A stretch of 64,000 bases of DNA. Source: Byssothecium circinans. Lineage: Eukaryota; Ascomycota; Dothideomycetes; Pleosporales; Massarinaceae. Shown here in pieces: positions 1 through 11,204 of this stretch (position 1 is the stretch's first letter; each line of letters opens with the position of its first letter). The notes below the pieces were generated by a model. It worked only from the letters and a program-made list of their open reading frames with translations. It was not told where the DNA came from and made no database searches. A program made the position numbers and the translations under genes. The stretch spans positions 62,001 to 126,000 of the forward strand of contig ML977020.1 of assembly GCA_010015675.1 (NCBI GenBank). The letters are read 5' to 3'.

Positions 1-299
1 GTCGCGTCGTCGCGTTTCCTGAAACGCTTCTTTGAAGGCTGTGCAACCGTCCACACAACCAGGCTGTGCCATTGTCCACGAACCGTTAAAAGGCTGTGTT
101 CCCCTGTACTCCTAATTGTCCACAGCTGTATATTACCATTTATTCGTCGCGCCACCAATGTCTGAAACCACGGCACTCGAAATGTGTGCTCTTTAGAGCT
201 CAGGTTGGGCTCACCGTCTCGCAGAGTCTGATATTTTATAACATGAAGTGTGCCTGCCAAGAAGGCAGCCAACAAGGCACATTTATGTCACGGCTCGTA
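1..299. other. left flank, no supported gene
   Basis: This stretch precedes the hAT insertion. It has short open frames but no recognisable domain, and composition is ordinary compared with the TA-rich element next to it. The sequence interrupted by the transposon resumes at about 3367. I see no gene spanning the insertion. Confidence 0.4.
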
Positions 300-328
300 C
301 CTGTTACCATAGTTGTCAACAATCAAGC
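300..328 (+). repeat. left TSD (300-307) and left TIR (308-328) of hAT element
   Basis: CCTGTTAC at 300-307 is repeated at 3359-3366. The following 21 bp pair with the reverse complement of 3338-3358 with two mismatches, at positions 3 and 5. Both ends begin with CA, in keeping with hAT termini. Confidence 0.88.
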
Positions 329-3300
329 CAATCCAAGCTGAGGCGTTAGCTTGGATTGCTCGTTTTTTGAGGGCGTCAGCTTGGATTGTTGGGGCTAACA
401 AGCTGAGATCGTGAGCTTGATTGAGGCTTGATTGATAGGCTTGATAGCCTGTACTAGCGCTAGCCTTAGTGTTGAGTTTCGTCGTCCCAAGTCGCCAGCC
501 CGCACAAAAGCTCTATATTGTCATCGTCTGCTGCCTCCTCCTCCACTACCTCGTCGTCGCCTCTGAGGCCAGCTCTTTGCCACCGTCGTACGCACTGTAT
601 TGCCGCTAGAAGTTAAGGTCCTAGACGTCATCGTCACGGCTCTAAGAGGTCGCCTAGCTCACTAAACAGGCGCTCACACTCACAGCTTAACGCTGGGATA
701 GAGAGTACGTTAAGCGCAAGTTTACTAAGGCTAGGGTAGCAATCGCGCATGCTCACCCAGTATTTAATAGGGTTATCTGCGTGTTCTGTACCTCTCTTGG
801 CTGCTGGCTCGCTGCGCTTCCACCTTTTAAACTCGTCCTCGTTAGCGGTAAGGCTGCTAGCAGTACTAGGGTTAAGTATACTATTAATCACGTCATCTAT
901 ATCGCTTGGGATTACTGCTAACGGCCTTACCACGCGCGGTAAGGTGTTATACTGCGCCTAGAGCGCCTGAAAGCTAGCGTTACTAGCCTTAAGCTAGTTA
1001 GGCTTCTTAGCCTACGCCTTATCATAGTAGTACTTGTACATTAGATAGAGTATTATAGCAGCGTAGTACGTAGGTAAGTCATCTAGTTTAGAGTAGTAGT
1101 TATTAGCCTTCTACTAAGCTGCGCGCAAGTTAATTATAATATGATCTTTAGGTAACTTATTATGCTCATTATAGTTAACCGCCTCGTATGCGTTAACGCG
1201 CTGCTTATAGTAGGTAAGGAGGTATTTAAATATTAGAATTATCTTAGTAATAGCCCTAAAGCTGCCGCTTTTACCACGCCCTTTAAGGCGCTTTATAGTA
1301 GTCTTAAGTAGTTTTAATATATCTATATACTCTATAATTACTACCTAATTAGCACCTGTAAGGCCGTCTAATCATATCTATAGCTGCGTAACTAATAGCT
1401 TATTACCATAACTTTACGTAAACGTGTCCTCCCTTTATACCTACTATATATAGTAAGTAGCGTAGGCGTTAACTATAAACTATAGCTTTACAGCACGCTT
1501 AAAGCATAAGTAGTATAAGTTCTACCGCGTAATAATAGGTTTAACAGGCTTAAGGATCTTATAATTATTAGCTAACGCGCTAGATAGTAGCTTAGTGTAG
1601 GTAAGGCGCTAGAAGTCCTTAAAGAGCTTATATTATTATAGCATTTTAATGTAGTTCATGATACTAAGTAGTACGCTAAGTAGGCCTACGCGCCTTTACT
1701 CCTCTATAAAGTCATGCTTATTAGTAAGCTCTTATACATTATTATTAAATAAGGCGGCGCTGCCCTTACCCTAGAGGAGCGTCTAGCTAATAAGGTTAAG
1801 CGTGTAAGGTCTATAGTAGAGGCGCTAGTAGGTAATATTATAACTATACTTTTAAGCTAATATTATAATAGTACTATTATTGTTAGTAGTATTATTAAGC
1901 ATGAAGTAACTAATTAACTATAACGTGATCTTAAAGTCCTATAGCATTTTTATAATAACCTTAGCTATCCTCTCACTACTATGAGCGCCTGTTAGCTAGG
2001 GTAGCGCTATAGGTAAGTCCTGCAGGTCGCCTCTGCTATTAATAAAGTGCGTAATAACGCCTAGAAAGCTATGCTTGCCGCCCTTTATCATCCATCTATT
2101 AAAGCTAAGGTGTACTTTGCTAAGCGCCTATAATAGTTATAAGATAACGCGTAGCTTTAGGTGCTTATATAAGCGTATAACGTACTAGGAGACGCTTACA
2201 TGAGACGTCTAAAGCGCTCGTTCTGCTAGTGGGTTAGAAGCTTCAAAGAAGTATTAAAAAGCTAGTATTTTAAACTTAGAGAGAGGGTAATTATTCTTAA
2301 TAAGCTAGCTAATAGCTACTAGCTAGAAGCGCTAGGTATTAAAGCTAGTGAGCTTATTAGCCACCTTCTATGACACGCTATTATTGCTATCTTTAAGTAG
2401 GCGTTATAGCCAGGTAGGTTTTGCAGCGATGGCTGACTTGCTATAGCTATGGCCGCGCTTAGGCAGCTCTAAGTATCGCTGTACTAACGACGTTAAGAGC
2501 GTCATCTTATATATCCTAACGCTAGTATCTATGTACTTATGCTCATAGTAGTAACGGCACATGAAGTATAGCTTACTTAGGTCCTTTAGTAGCGCAACGC
2601 GGTAGCTATAGTAATAGATCTAGCTCTTACGTGACTTTTATAATAAGAGCGGCTTCATATACTTACGTAAACGCCCTTAATTAATTCCCTTAAAGTCATC
2701 TATAAGGCTCGCGTCTAGCGCCTCTTATAAGGTCTTATTATCTAGGGTTACTACTAATAAGGCTGCTATTACCCTTTTACTACCCTTACTAGGCGTGATG
2801 ATAGCGTCTTTAGGCCGTAACTTACGTAGTTATAACTTAAAAGTTAAAGCTTAGGACGCCTCTATAAGACCTTTGCAAGGCGATAGACGCGATGGTGATG
2901 GTGATAGCTAACTATCAACGGCTATAGGCTGGCTAATAGTGCCGCGGGTAGTAGAGGATTTGACGCGTTTCTTCAGGCGAGTAAGGTTATTAGAGACGCG
3001 TTTCGTAGGAGGCATAGCGGTAGCAATACAATAAAGGTAACGGGAGTAAAAAAAATGACGTGATAGTGAGTTATTTAGGTGGCTAGTAGAGGGAGTATAG
3101 TGTTGCAGAAGTTAGGCTGATTATGTACTAGTACTACGATGACTACAACACTAAAAACCTATCATAAGATCGCTCCTGCTGCAAAATGAGCAGCCTCACG
3201 CGCTACCTCAATCAAGCCCATCAAGCTAAACAATCAAGCTGACCCTCCTCAGCTTGGATTGCTAAAAAATTAGTATAGGCGAGCTTGACTTGATGGGATT

Positions 3301-3358
3301 GATAGTTATCAAGCTATCAATCAAGCGCTTGCAAGCCGCTTGATTGTTGACAAGTCTG
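308..3358 (-). mobile_element. dead hAT-family DNA transposon with TIRs and TSD
   Basis: The element is 3051 bp. Its ends form 21-bp terminal inverted repeats (308-328 and 3338-3358) that match except at two positions and share the perfect 16-bp core TTGTCAACAATCAAGC. The octamer CCTGTTAC flanks it directly at 300-307 and 3359-3366, an 8-bp target-site duplication as expected for hAT elements. Subterminal zones (about 320-450 and 3215-3340) carry many short copies of AATCAAGC / GCTTGATT in both directions, typical of hAT transposase-binding regions. The interior holds a degraded transposase on the minus strand. The interior is extremely rich in TpA dinucleotides, the footprint of repeat-induced point mutation (C-to-T at CpA). 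The near-intact TIRs and TSD show that the insertion itself is recognisable although the coding part is dead. Confidence 0.9.
466..3015 (-). pseudogene. hAT transposase, inactivated by stops
   Basis: The reading frame starts at an ATG (3015) and can be followed to a TAA at 466-468, exactly 850 codons. N-terminal and C-terminal parts stay in the same frame, so decay is by substitutions and not indels. Many in-frame stops interrupt it. Most look like CAA/CAG-to-TAA/TAG or CGA-to-TGA changes, as RIP produces. The C-terminal part (about 634-930) keeps the hAT dimerisation signature: a ...LSIPALSCECERLFS core followed by GDLLEP. After two TGA codons in the arginine-rich tract, a recognisable LGP..LLAAIQCVRRW tail continues. 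An N-terminal basic segment and an FEASNPLAER-like stretch are also readable. It is not expected to be functional. It is like other fungal hAT transposases in length (about 800-900 residues). Confidence 0.85.
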
Positions 3359-3366
3359 CCTGTTAC
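3338..3366 (-). repeat. right TIR (3338-3358) and right TSD (3359-3366) of hAT element
   Basis: GCTTGATTGTTGACAA at 3338-3353 is the exact reverse complement of 313-328. Five further bases complete the 21-bp TIR, and CCTGTTAC then repeats the left flank. Confidence 0.88.
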
Positions 3367-3837
3367 CTTGGCAGCCACTAGCAGCCACCCCCTATTCTTG
3401 TATATAAGCCTCGTAGATACCTTCTTGCACTCTTCTTATTCGTGCAACAACGTCAATACTATCCTCGTTTCATTGATATACTCTGACTCAGTTACAGACC
3501 TTGACAATTTATGCCTACTCTCTGCGCGCGGATCCAGATGTACTAACAGATTAAAAAACAGCTGTCTCCTTCACCATCGCATCAATTTCGATTGTTGTTT
3601 CAAACTTTTTCTTCAGATACAAGAGCTCACTTTCTCACTACGCCAAGTACACCACCTAGCGGTGCAGAGATACCGCTAGCTAATATGACATCGGTCGGAA
3701 GTGATAATACGGTAAATGGCCACCAAAATCATGTTTACGTTTTGTAGCATGGTCTTTCAAGATCCAGCTAACTTCTACTACAGCCACCACCTACCTCCCC
3801 TACAACCCAATCCTCAAATGGGCAGCAGACGGGAAAT
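3367..3837. other. intergenic, right flank of hAT element
   Basis: This is the continuation of the pre-insertion sequence. A frame from 3344 to 3679 begins inside the TIR and shows no domain, so I do not call it a gene. The last 100 bp are C-rich and may be the promoter or 5' leader of the small membrane protein at 3838. Confidence 0.3.
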
Positions 3838-4441
3838 ATGACGGGAAAAGAAAAATTCAAAGAAGCTTTATTCGTTACCGTTCAACTGCTCGCATGTGCG
3901 GCAACTATCATCTTCGGGATTTGGGCTCCTCTGTCTTTCCGCCTTCAGTTGAAATCCTGGGAGGACCAAAGAATCGCGACCAATCTATCTTATGCTGGTC
4001 TTGTGGAGCAACGATACAGTAGGGCGTTGTCGGAACAGAGCATCAGATGGAGTAAATACGCCTATGATCTTGCCCTCGCAGCGCTGAGGGCAGCATTGAT
4101 TGGACTCTGCAAAGACCATCCGGTAAGCAGGTCCCAACAGAGACGAAAACTCGCTGATACTGACTGCCAGCTGTTAGGATCTAAACATGCGGATTTGCGA
4201 TAGCAGCAGCATCTGGATAGACAATCTTTCAGACATTGTGGACACTTACTTTCCGAACGTGACAGTGCCCCCCGGTCCTCCAAACCCCTTCCCTGAACCA
4301 AGGAACTTTACTCCTCCCGGCTACCCGCTTTCTTTCAAAAGTGTCACCCAAGATCCAAGTATGTACGCCCTCGCCGGTGTGTCTACTGTCTTGTATGTGT
4401 CGGTATTTGTGGTTGTCGTGGCCGTGATGAGGCTGCTTTGA
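3838..4441 (+). CDS. small two-TM membrane protein, orphan
   Basis: I read two exons, 3838-4122 and 4178-4441, with a 55-bp intron. The intron has donor GTAAGC, a CTGAC branch site and acceptor GTTAG. Joining them gives 182 residues in one frame. An N-terminal hydrophobic stretch (about residues 11-33, LFVTVQLLACAATIIFGIW) and a C-terminal one (last about 25 residues, ending VVVVAVMRLL) flank a soluble middle. The middle holds a Pro-rich segment with N-x-S/T sites (NVT, NFT), so it could face the lumen or outside. I do not recognise the family. Similar short orphan membrane proteins are common in filamentous fungi. Start is the first ATG, just after a C-rich leader. The gene model is a prediction from splice signals. 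Confidence 0.55.
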
Positions 4442-5452
4442 CTGCTCTCAGACAAACATCGGTTTATGTATCTGTGCTTGGGGACGATCATCCTTCCACG
4501 CTGACCAGCATGGCCAACCTGGCGTCGACGTTTTGCAATTAAGGGCGGTGGAAGGAGGCTAAAGAGCTGGAGATACAAGTGATAGAGACAAGCTTGCTTG
4601 GGCTCCGGGGGCCTGACACCAATCACTAGCCAATCAGCTCACTACACTGCTAGTAGGACTCAAACCTTTGACGAAAGCACTTTCTGTCATAAACTTATTC
4701 TATCGTGATGTACTAAGCAAAGATGTGGAGAAATCGAAAACCCCACCCGAAGAACGCCAAGAAGCCACTTCCTCCAAGACTTGGAGATTGGCGAAGCACC
4801 ATGAAATCCATCCAGTATATTGACCAGACTCATCCGTAAAATATTGCTCGTAACTGGCACATAATGGCATGATCGATGATGGAAACGTTGAAGAAGCTCT
4901 GGGGACGTACGACTATAGAGTCTCAGCCTGGCCACCAGCGCAGATTTTCCTGATCCGTGATGTTGGTTTCGAAAGTCAGTCAAGGGCACTAGAGGAAAAA
5001 TGCAATGGCATTGTGGTGCCTCGCAGACGTCGTCGTGCCACAATCGAAGCACTTTTGAAGCTCCAGGTGAAAGTGCTTTTTCAGTATCTTTCCCCCCCGT
5101 TCAGTGATACTGTAGGGTTGGATGCATTCATTCCAGCTGCAACGGCCTCTATTTCGGTAGTCAATGAAGGTGGACGAGTACTCTCCTCGGATCTTGCCCA
5201 GAGCATCATTGTATGAAGCAATGCTGCTGTTCATGGATGAAGCATTATTGGGGCTTGGGAAAAGGCCTAGGCTCTGGTAGGTCTTGATGAGGATGCCGAC
5301 TTGAAGTGCTATGCAGGTCTTGCTGCGGTACTTGCATGAAGTTGCTCCGAGGGCTGCTTGGAGAGTCTGGTCACATGCCGTACGTATGTCTTCGAGGACA
5401 GCGAGGCGGCCTGCGCAAATTTGCTCTGTTTTATTTGTTAGTTATTTTGTTA
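4442..5452. other. intergenic, about 1 kb, no supported gene
   Basis: Both strands have open frames of 80-120 codons (4869-5216 plus; 4687-5052 and 4989-5234 minus), but none shows a known domain. They overlap one another and cannot all be real. This may be decayed coding sequence related to the neighbouring broken BTB genes, which I cannot show. Confidence 0.3.
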
Positions 5453-6140
5453 TCAGTGCGTCATCGGACGAGAATTTAACACGCTCTGTTTTAAAGGGTG
5501 TTGAGGAATAAACTTACTGAGCAGAACATCCGGCAGACTAGCGCGGACATTGACCTTCCTCTTCTCATCCGACACGTAGAAGAGATACGGCTCCTTCTCC
5601 TTCTCATTCTCGTGAACCCTGACGTTGATTACCAACATGTTGAGAATGTACTCACGGTCCTCTTCCATATCAAATACATAAGCAACGAAGAGCCAGTCTT
5701 GAGCTTCATTCGATAACTCCCAGTGCTGAGCTTCATTCGACAATTCCCGGTGCTGACCACCGCATTTGTGTCGTCCCAGCCAATTCTTGATAACCACGAA
5801 GGGTGCCACGACAGCGCTGACGTCGTACTTGTCACAGAACATAGCGAGGTCTACCAATTCGGTCTTGCTTAGATTGGAAGGTAGATCTTTGACTTTGTAG
5901 TGCATGATGTTGAGGACAATTTCGAAAACTTGTGGGGTGTCGTCGGGGAAATTGATTTATGATTGCTTGGCTTCTGCGAAACGGCTGGTGAGCATCGCAT
6001 TTGAAAGGTCGACTGACCATGCGAAGAGCATTGCTGTTGATGCGGAAGCCTTTTGCGCCCTTGGGGTTCCCGGCTATTCCGGCATGAATGGTGAGGTCGT
6101 ATTTGTCATCGAGAGTGAGAGTATCAGTGGCTATGACCAT
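5453..6140 (-). pseudogene. BTB/POZ domain protein, frameshifted
   Basis: From ATG 6140 the frame reads like the start of a BTB domain (DDKYDLTIHAG..., then F-x-I-N-S-N-A-L-R-M-V-S-R-P-F). One base is extra near 6000-6010. In the shifted frame the domain continues (AMLTSRFAEAKQ), hits a TAA at 5957-5959, and then runs INFPDDTPQVFEIVLNIMHY and LAMFCDKYD, all typical of fungal BTB proteins. So two lesions, a frameshift and a nonsense codon, lie inside one domain. The tail holds a small internal duplication (two adjacent copies of about ELSNEAQ). A GTAAGT donor follows the last family-like residues near 5518, so a downstream exon may once have existed. It is a paralogue of the gene at 6733-8295 on the same strand, which implies an old tandem duplication. 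Confidence 0.75.
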
Positions 6141-6732
6141 TTTCTTAACCTCGCACTCTAATGGACGTGTTAGCTAAGTTAACCCCCCAAGCTCTAGGCG
6201 TTCGTATACCTTTAGAAAAATTCATGGCTGTGGTTGACAGTCGCAGAGAGCTGTCTAGGGATTTGGGCAAGGTGGTATTGTAAGCTGAGTCGGGGAACTT
6301 TTTCGTCAACCGCATTCCTCAGTCATGTTTTGACGCAGAAGAGCAGCGGTGTTGAAGTTAGCCCAGCAGAAAATATCATAAGCATGGTAAGCAATGAGAA
6401 AATAATCTCATATCAGAGAAAGAATTAAAGGTGCCGAGTGGATAAAGAGCCCAAGTGAAAGACTTTATTGGGATATTTGAAACAGTTGAAGGAGATATGA
6501 AGTGGGAGAAGTTGGCCAATATCCGAAGCGCACATAGTATGACGAAAGCAATGAAAGTTACGAAAGTGATAAGCGGGGGAAGACAAGGAGATAATCCCAA
6601 AGTCCAGCGAACTGGTACGATGAGATAGAATCGAGACCTGAAGGCAATCGCAGGGTATCATTTATGCCCCTGTTCCGCGTGATATAAGCCTCTGCTTGTA
6701 AGGGCAAAAATGGTGCCCATCACTCTCGCCAA
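6141..6732. other. intergenic between the two BTB copies
   Basis: No domain is visible on either strand. The AT-richer 6350-6430 part may be the promoter of the broken BTB copy. I see nothing else in it. Confidence 0.3.
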
Positions 6733-8295
6733 TCATTTTTTCGCTTGTTCCTCCATGTGATTCCTATGCGATTGCAACGTTGGAGACCGCATCTCTCTGA
6801 CCACCTTGCCAATTGCATACGCGAAGTTAATGGCTAGACCACAGGCTGCGTGAGACACAGAACTATGCTGACGCAACTTTTCTTCCAACATCGAATACGG
6901 CTTCTCTAGTTCGGTAGTGACATTCCCACTACCAAGGGGAGTGAACACAAAGCTACCAGAAGTGGAAGTTGCTTGCGCATTTCCGAATGAGGGAGCGCTG
7001 GGCGTAGAAGTAACGGGTGCCGTTCCGAACATGGAAGTTGAGGTAGACGCAGCGCTATTCCTAGTAGCAGCGGGCGTGGCTGTGATGCCGAAGAGATTAG
7101 TCGACGTCGCAGGGCGAGCGCCGGTGCCCGCACCGACGGAGGCTCCATTAGCGTTGGTTCGAGGAACATCGTTCTTAGGATCTTTCACCCACTTAAGCGA
7201 CTTTGAGAAATCAAATGACTTAAGTGTTCGGGGCTTGATAGCTCCGATGGTCTTTTGGAAATGCTCAACACTCCAAGACACATCCTGGGCCTTTAAACGA
7301 GAAGGGTACAGGTTATTGTCGATCATCTGGGGCAGAAGCGATCCCAAGATCATAGAGCGGCACTCAGTAGCATCTATTGGCAAGCCAATATCGGTTTTCG
7401 CGTAACATGGAGTGGCTTTGAGTGCGTTGTCGAAGATCGAGTAGCATTCATCCAAGCTAGCGGCCAAGGCGTCTTCGCGAACACTGAGTATACTGTCTAG
7501 AACTCTGCGTCAGCATGTATAGAATACTTGTAATTTCCATTCCTCGCAACAAGCCTGGGAGACGAAGAAAATGCGGTTGCGGTTTTGAAGCGTGGTTGGG
7601 ACGTTTGACTTACCTAGAATCCCGGGAGGCAAGATTGACTGCACGCCATATCCGTACTTCGTCATGAGTCCAAAGTTTCGAGGGACTACTCCAAGCTTAA
7701 AAGCGCTCATCGTAAAAGCCAGATGCCTAGCAAGCTTATCAAAGCTGTCGGGGTACCCAAATGACCAAGCGATAAACAGCCAAGCTGGATATCCAGGGCC
7801 GGTATAAAACGGGTACTCATAGTCTTGAGCCCAACAGTACAGGTCCAGAAAGGGCCGAACCAGGTGAACAACGTCGTATTTGTCGCATACCACGGCGAGG
7901 TTTAGCAGCGACCCGAACGAGAGACCCTTTTTCTTTGGGATCTCGTGGAAGCGAAGATGAGCGATGCGAAGTACGAGAAGCATGGCTTCTACATCATCAT
8001 CAGGGAACGCAACTTCAGCGGCCTCGCTCTCACTCCAGTGGCGTTCGAACATGGCTTTCCATACTGGGCTGGCGGTGCCCAGGGTCCCAATAGATACGCG
8101 GACGGGCTGCTCTTCTTCACCAAGTAGTAGCGTAACATCGGCATTGTGGCATAGTTCGATAGTTGGCTGGAGAATCCAAACCGTGCCGTTCGGAATTGAC
8201 TCTTGCGACTTCGTGGGCGTTTTCTCTGATATCACGGCAGCTGGCGCTGCGAGGATAGGAAGGGCAGCGGGAATTATAGTAGGTGGATGCGCCAT
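6733..8295 (-). pseudogene. BTB/POZ protein with FG-repeat tail, single in-frame TGA
   Basis: One frame runs from ATG 8295 to the stop at 6733 (520 sense codons), broken only by TGA at 7510-7512. Before the TGA (261 residues) lies a BTB domain: ADVTLLLGEEEQPVRVS, SPVWKAMFERHW, VAFPDDDVEAML and LAVVCDKYDVVHLVRPFLDLY, followed by a WLFIAWSFGY segment usual in this fungal family. After the TGA the same frame continues at once as family-like helical sequence (RRVLDSILSVREDAL...ECYSIFDNALKATPCY). A low-complexity S/T/A region with FG dipeptides follows (NLFG, SMFG, SFG, FVF), like FG nucleoporins, and then a C-terminal helical region. TGA replacing CGA (Arg) by one C-to-T change is the simplest reading. 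I tested a 44-bp and a 31-bp intron, and both break the frame. It could be a truncated 261-residue protein, a readthrough gene or a young pseudogene. Confidence 0.7.
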
Positions 8296-8920
8296 GGCCC
8301 AGACATAGACAAGCTGGCATAGGATTCCAAGTCGAAGCAGTAGGAAGCCCACACTGATGTTTCTAAGACGGTTCGTAGATGAAAGATGTGGGGATTGTTG
8401 TCGTTGAGGGAAATGACAGATAGCCGCCGCGTCGCCGAAGTAGATGCCGGTCTAACCATATCAGGAATGGTCTGAAACAGTACACCAAGCTGGTTGGCCC
8501 TCACTCCTCGATTTCTCAGTGCCTCAAACGTAACGACATATTTCTTCTAAGACTGCAGATGATACCTCTAATCAGGTCCATTGTGAGCTGTTGCTCACGT
8601 GGCCTCCAAAGCTTAAATCAGTAACAACCTGTTTTCTAATCCGCAAACGACTGAAAACGGCATATCTAGGTATCGAAGACACGACGGAAGCTTTGGTCGT
8701 CCTTCAGGAGCACCATTTCGTATTCAAACCCGGGGTTAACACGCTGACTCTGCGGCACGGTGTGACACAAGGCGGGCGACACTACATGTATGAAGCGGCG
8801 CAGCATCTTTAGTAGGATGGATCAACAGCGGCTTCGCATTGTCGCTATTACCAGCCGTTAGATCGAATATGCCAATTATTCTCCCTCAAAGGCGACGAGA
8901 ACATTTATAGGTAATTCACC
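8296..8920. other. intergenic; promoter region of the P450 gene
   Basis: This lies between divergent genes. A 73-codon plus-strand frame (8591-8812) has gene-like codon use (ending ...GGRHYMYEAAQHL) but starts without an ATG, and I could not assign it. It may be the remnant of a larger protein. The P450 start follows a short TATA-poor leader. Confidence 0.3.
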
Positions 8921-10378
8921 ATGGACTACACACCCATCTCGGCCATCACAGGCCTGGCGCTCTTTGCCCTCTACCTGTTTCTGCGTCAGCGAAGTCGGGA
9001 CGCCATCGCTCGCAGACATGGCGGAGGCATTGTCACCAAGCATCGCCCATGGGAGCCGCTGTCGGGCTTTGATTTCCACATGGCCATGCACATGGACGTC
9101 CCGTCGCTGTATCGCCACCACCAGCAATACGGTCACACCTTCAAGGTAAACAGTCTGCTATCTCAGCCGCCCATAATCACTATTGCGCCTGAGAACATCC
9201 GTGTTGTGAACAGCGGAAAGGACTGGGGCATTGAACCCTTACGATTGGCAGGCATGGAGTATTTCTGCGGCCGTGGGTTCCTGACTACCGACGGAGACGT
9301 CTGGCAGCATTCGCGGAAGCTACTCAAGCCCACCTTCGCCAAAGCCAACCTAATCGACCTGACGTTTCTTTCGCGCGAGTTCGATCGCTTTGTGGATCAG
9401 CTGCCCAAGGATCGGGCGACGGTTGATCTGCAGCCTCTATTCTACACCATGTTTCTGAACACGTCGCTGCATTTCCTCCTAGGCGTCGACCTAAGAGAGG
9501 AATCTGCTGGCGCTCCATGCACCTCCGATCAGTTCATCAACGCCTTCCACGATGCGTTATTCTTGACTATGTTTCGTGTATTGCTGGGACGGGCCTGGAA
9601 GCTGGCGCCTCAGTCCAAGTACCTAAACGCCTGCCAGACAGCCCACGAGTATCTGGACTACTACGTCGACAAGGCACTGCATGAAGCAGACCAATCCACG
9701 GATCCAAAGGCATCAAGCATGCTCCGCATACTCTCCACGCAGACAGATGATCGTGAATACATCAGGAGTCAGGTCCTTCAGGGTATGATGGCGTCTCAGG
9801 AGACTACATCAGCACTACTTGGGAATGCTTGCTTCCTACTCTCCCGGCACCCAACGTACTGGGCTGAGATTCGGGCGGGAACGCTTAACATGGAAGTGGA
9901 AAGTCTTGACTTCGATACCCTATTAAACTTCACACTGGTGAAGAACATTCTGCTCGAGACTTTGCGCCTATACCCCAACTTCCCACTCCTAGCTCGCACT
10001 GCTCTGAATAACACACATCTCCCCTCGGGCGCAGGCCCAGCACAGGACCGCCCCATCTACGTTCCCAAGGGCACACTCGTTGTTATGAGTTACTATGCAC
10101 TGCATCGCGATACCCACGTCTTTGGCGAGGATGTGGAAGCGTTCAGACCCGAGCGTTGGAACGACGTCCGTCCAGGCCAGTGGGAATACATGGCGTTTGG
10201 TGGCGGAAACAGGGCTTGTATGGGACAGCAGAAGGTGCTTGTTGAGGCTGCATTCGTACTTATCCGAATGGCAAAGGCATTTGCTGAGTTAGAGAGTCGC
10301 GACTCGAAGGAGTGGAAGGGTGAACTGAAATTGACTTGCAAGAGTGCGAATGGCTGTAAGGTGGCTGTGGTTGCGTGA
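8921..10378 (+). CDS. cytochrome P450, CYP52-like (alkane/fatty-acid hydroxylase type)
   Basis: Intronless, 485 residues, a usual microsomal P450 length. An N-terminal hydrophobic anchor (about residues 5-21, ISAITGLALFALYLFL) places it in the ER membrane. The I-helix reads MASQETTSALL, with E294-T295-T296 supplying the acid-threonine pair for oxygen activation. The usual A/G-G start of the motif is altered to A-S. The K-helix ExxR motif is ETLR (346-349). The heme-binding loop is FGGGNRACMGQQ, with the thiolate ligand C433. The GQQ after the cysteine is typical of the CYP52/CYP539/CYP584 group, which omega-hydroxylates alkanes and fatty acids. The substrate here is unknown. It lies 1 kb from the convergent end of the Ppo dioxygenase gene. 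Joint action in oxylipin metabolism is possible but unproven. All key residues are present, so it should be active. Confidence 0.93.
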   Translation: MDYTPISAITGLALFALYLFLRQRSRDAIARRHGGGIVTKHRPWEPLSGFDFHMAMHMDVPSLYRHHQQYGHTFKVNSLLSQPPIITIAPENIRVVNSGKDWGIEPLRLAGMEYFCGRGFLTTDGDVWQHSRKLLKPTFAKANLIDLTFLSREFDRFVDQLPKDRATVDLQPLFYTMFLNTSLHFLLGVDLREESAGAPCTSDQFINAFHDALFLTMFRVLLGRAWKLAPQSKYLNACQTAHEYLDYYVDKALHEADQSTDPKASSMLRILSTQTDDREYIRSQVLQGMMASQETTSALLGNACFLLSRHPTYWAEIRAGTLNMEVESLDFDTLLNFTLVKNILLETLRLYPNFPLLARTALNNTHLPSGAGPAQDRPIYVPKGTLVVMSYYALHRDTHVFGEDVEAFRPERWNDVRPGQWEYMAFGGGNRACMGQQKVLVEAAFVLIRMAKAFAELESRDSKEWKGELKLTCKSANGCKVAVVA

Positions 10379-11204
10379 ACGAGCGGTAGGCAGTTACACT
10401 TTTTCATGAAATTCCAGCTCAGTCTCTCCAATAATAGACACGATCCTTATGAAACATAATGTGTCAGTTTCTTACTATCAAAAAACCACACAGTGACCAT
10501 TCCAGAGGAGGTTAGTGAGAGTGGCGAGCCCATATGCAGTCAGTGACCCAGGTCACTGGCAACAGTGACGAAGCCAAGAACATTTGAAGTGTGGATCCAT
10601 AGATAGAAGCATCTGTAAACCTGGATATCGGGTCAAACTAGCGAGTCTGGAGATCGGATAGCTGAGGTTACGCTTTAGCAGCTGACTTCGCCTTATTCTT
10701 AATCTCAACTTTGACTTCAGACTCCTTGGCTTGATATCCCGTCTTCCTGAGCTAACCCTACCCTATCTCTACACATAAGCCGCAGCCGAGAAGATCAACT
10801 ACACCGCGTTGCGGGGCTTGGATAAGGAGGGTAAATTCGGGTGTGCCTTATATTTAGCAGGATCCGAAACCCAAGCCGCCCGAACAAGAGCCCATGGGCG
10901 CGCCAATACCGCCTCTGGGTTGGAAGACGTTGGCGATCGATGGCGAGGATATCATGGGGTATAATCGCGTCAGTAGGAAGGATACTATGCAGTGGAGGCG
11001 TGAAGAGCCTAAACAACGAGGCCAGCTGTGCGAGATGTGCGTTCTTCGTATGCATGCCGGCGACGTCGAGGCGACGATTGGGACCGACTCGAAAAGGATG
11101 CGTATACTCTCAAGTTGTATCATATAATATCCCATATGGACTCCATCAATTAGCTAACTAATTCCATTCTACCCTGCAAAACCACCTCACATCCAGCAGC
11201 TCTC
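10379..11204. other. intergenic between convergent P450 and Ppo genes
   Basis: No coding region is supported. Frames at 10795-11161 on both strands are mutual shadows without domains. Two 3' ends (P450 and Ppo) should terminate here. Confidence 0.35.

Noticed and set aside
7466..7512. A short intron removing the TGA in the BTB gene
   Set aside because: Candidate introns of 31 and 44 bp (GTATTC...CTAG or CTCAG) give the wrong phase, while the uninterrupted frame is family-like on both sides.
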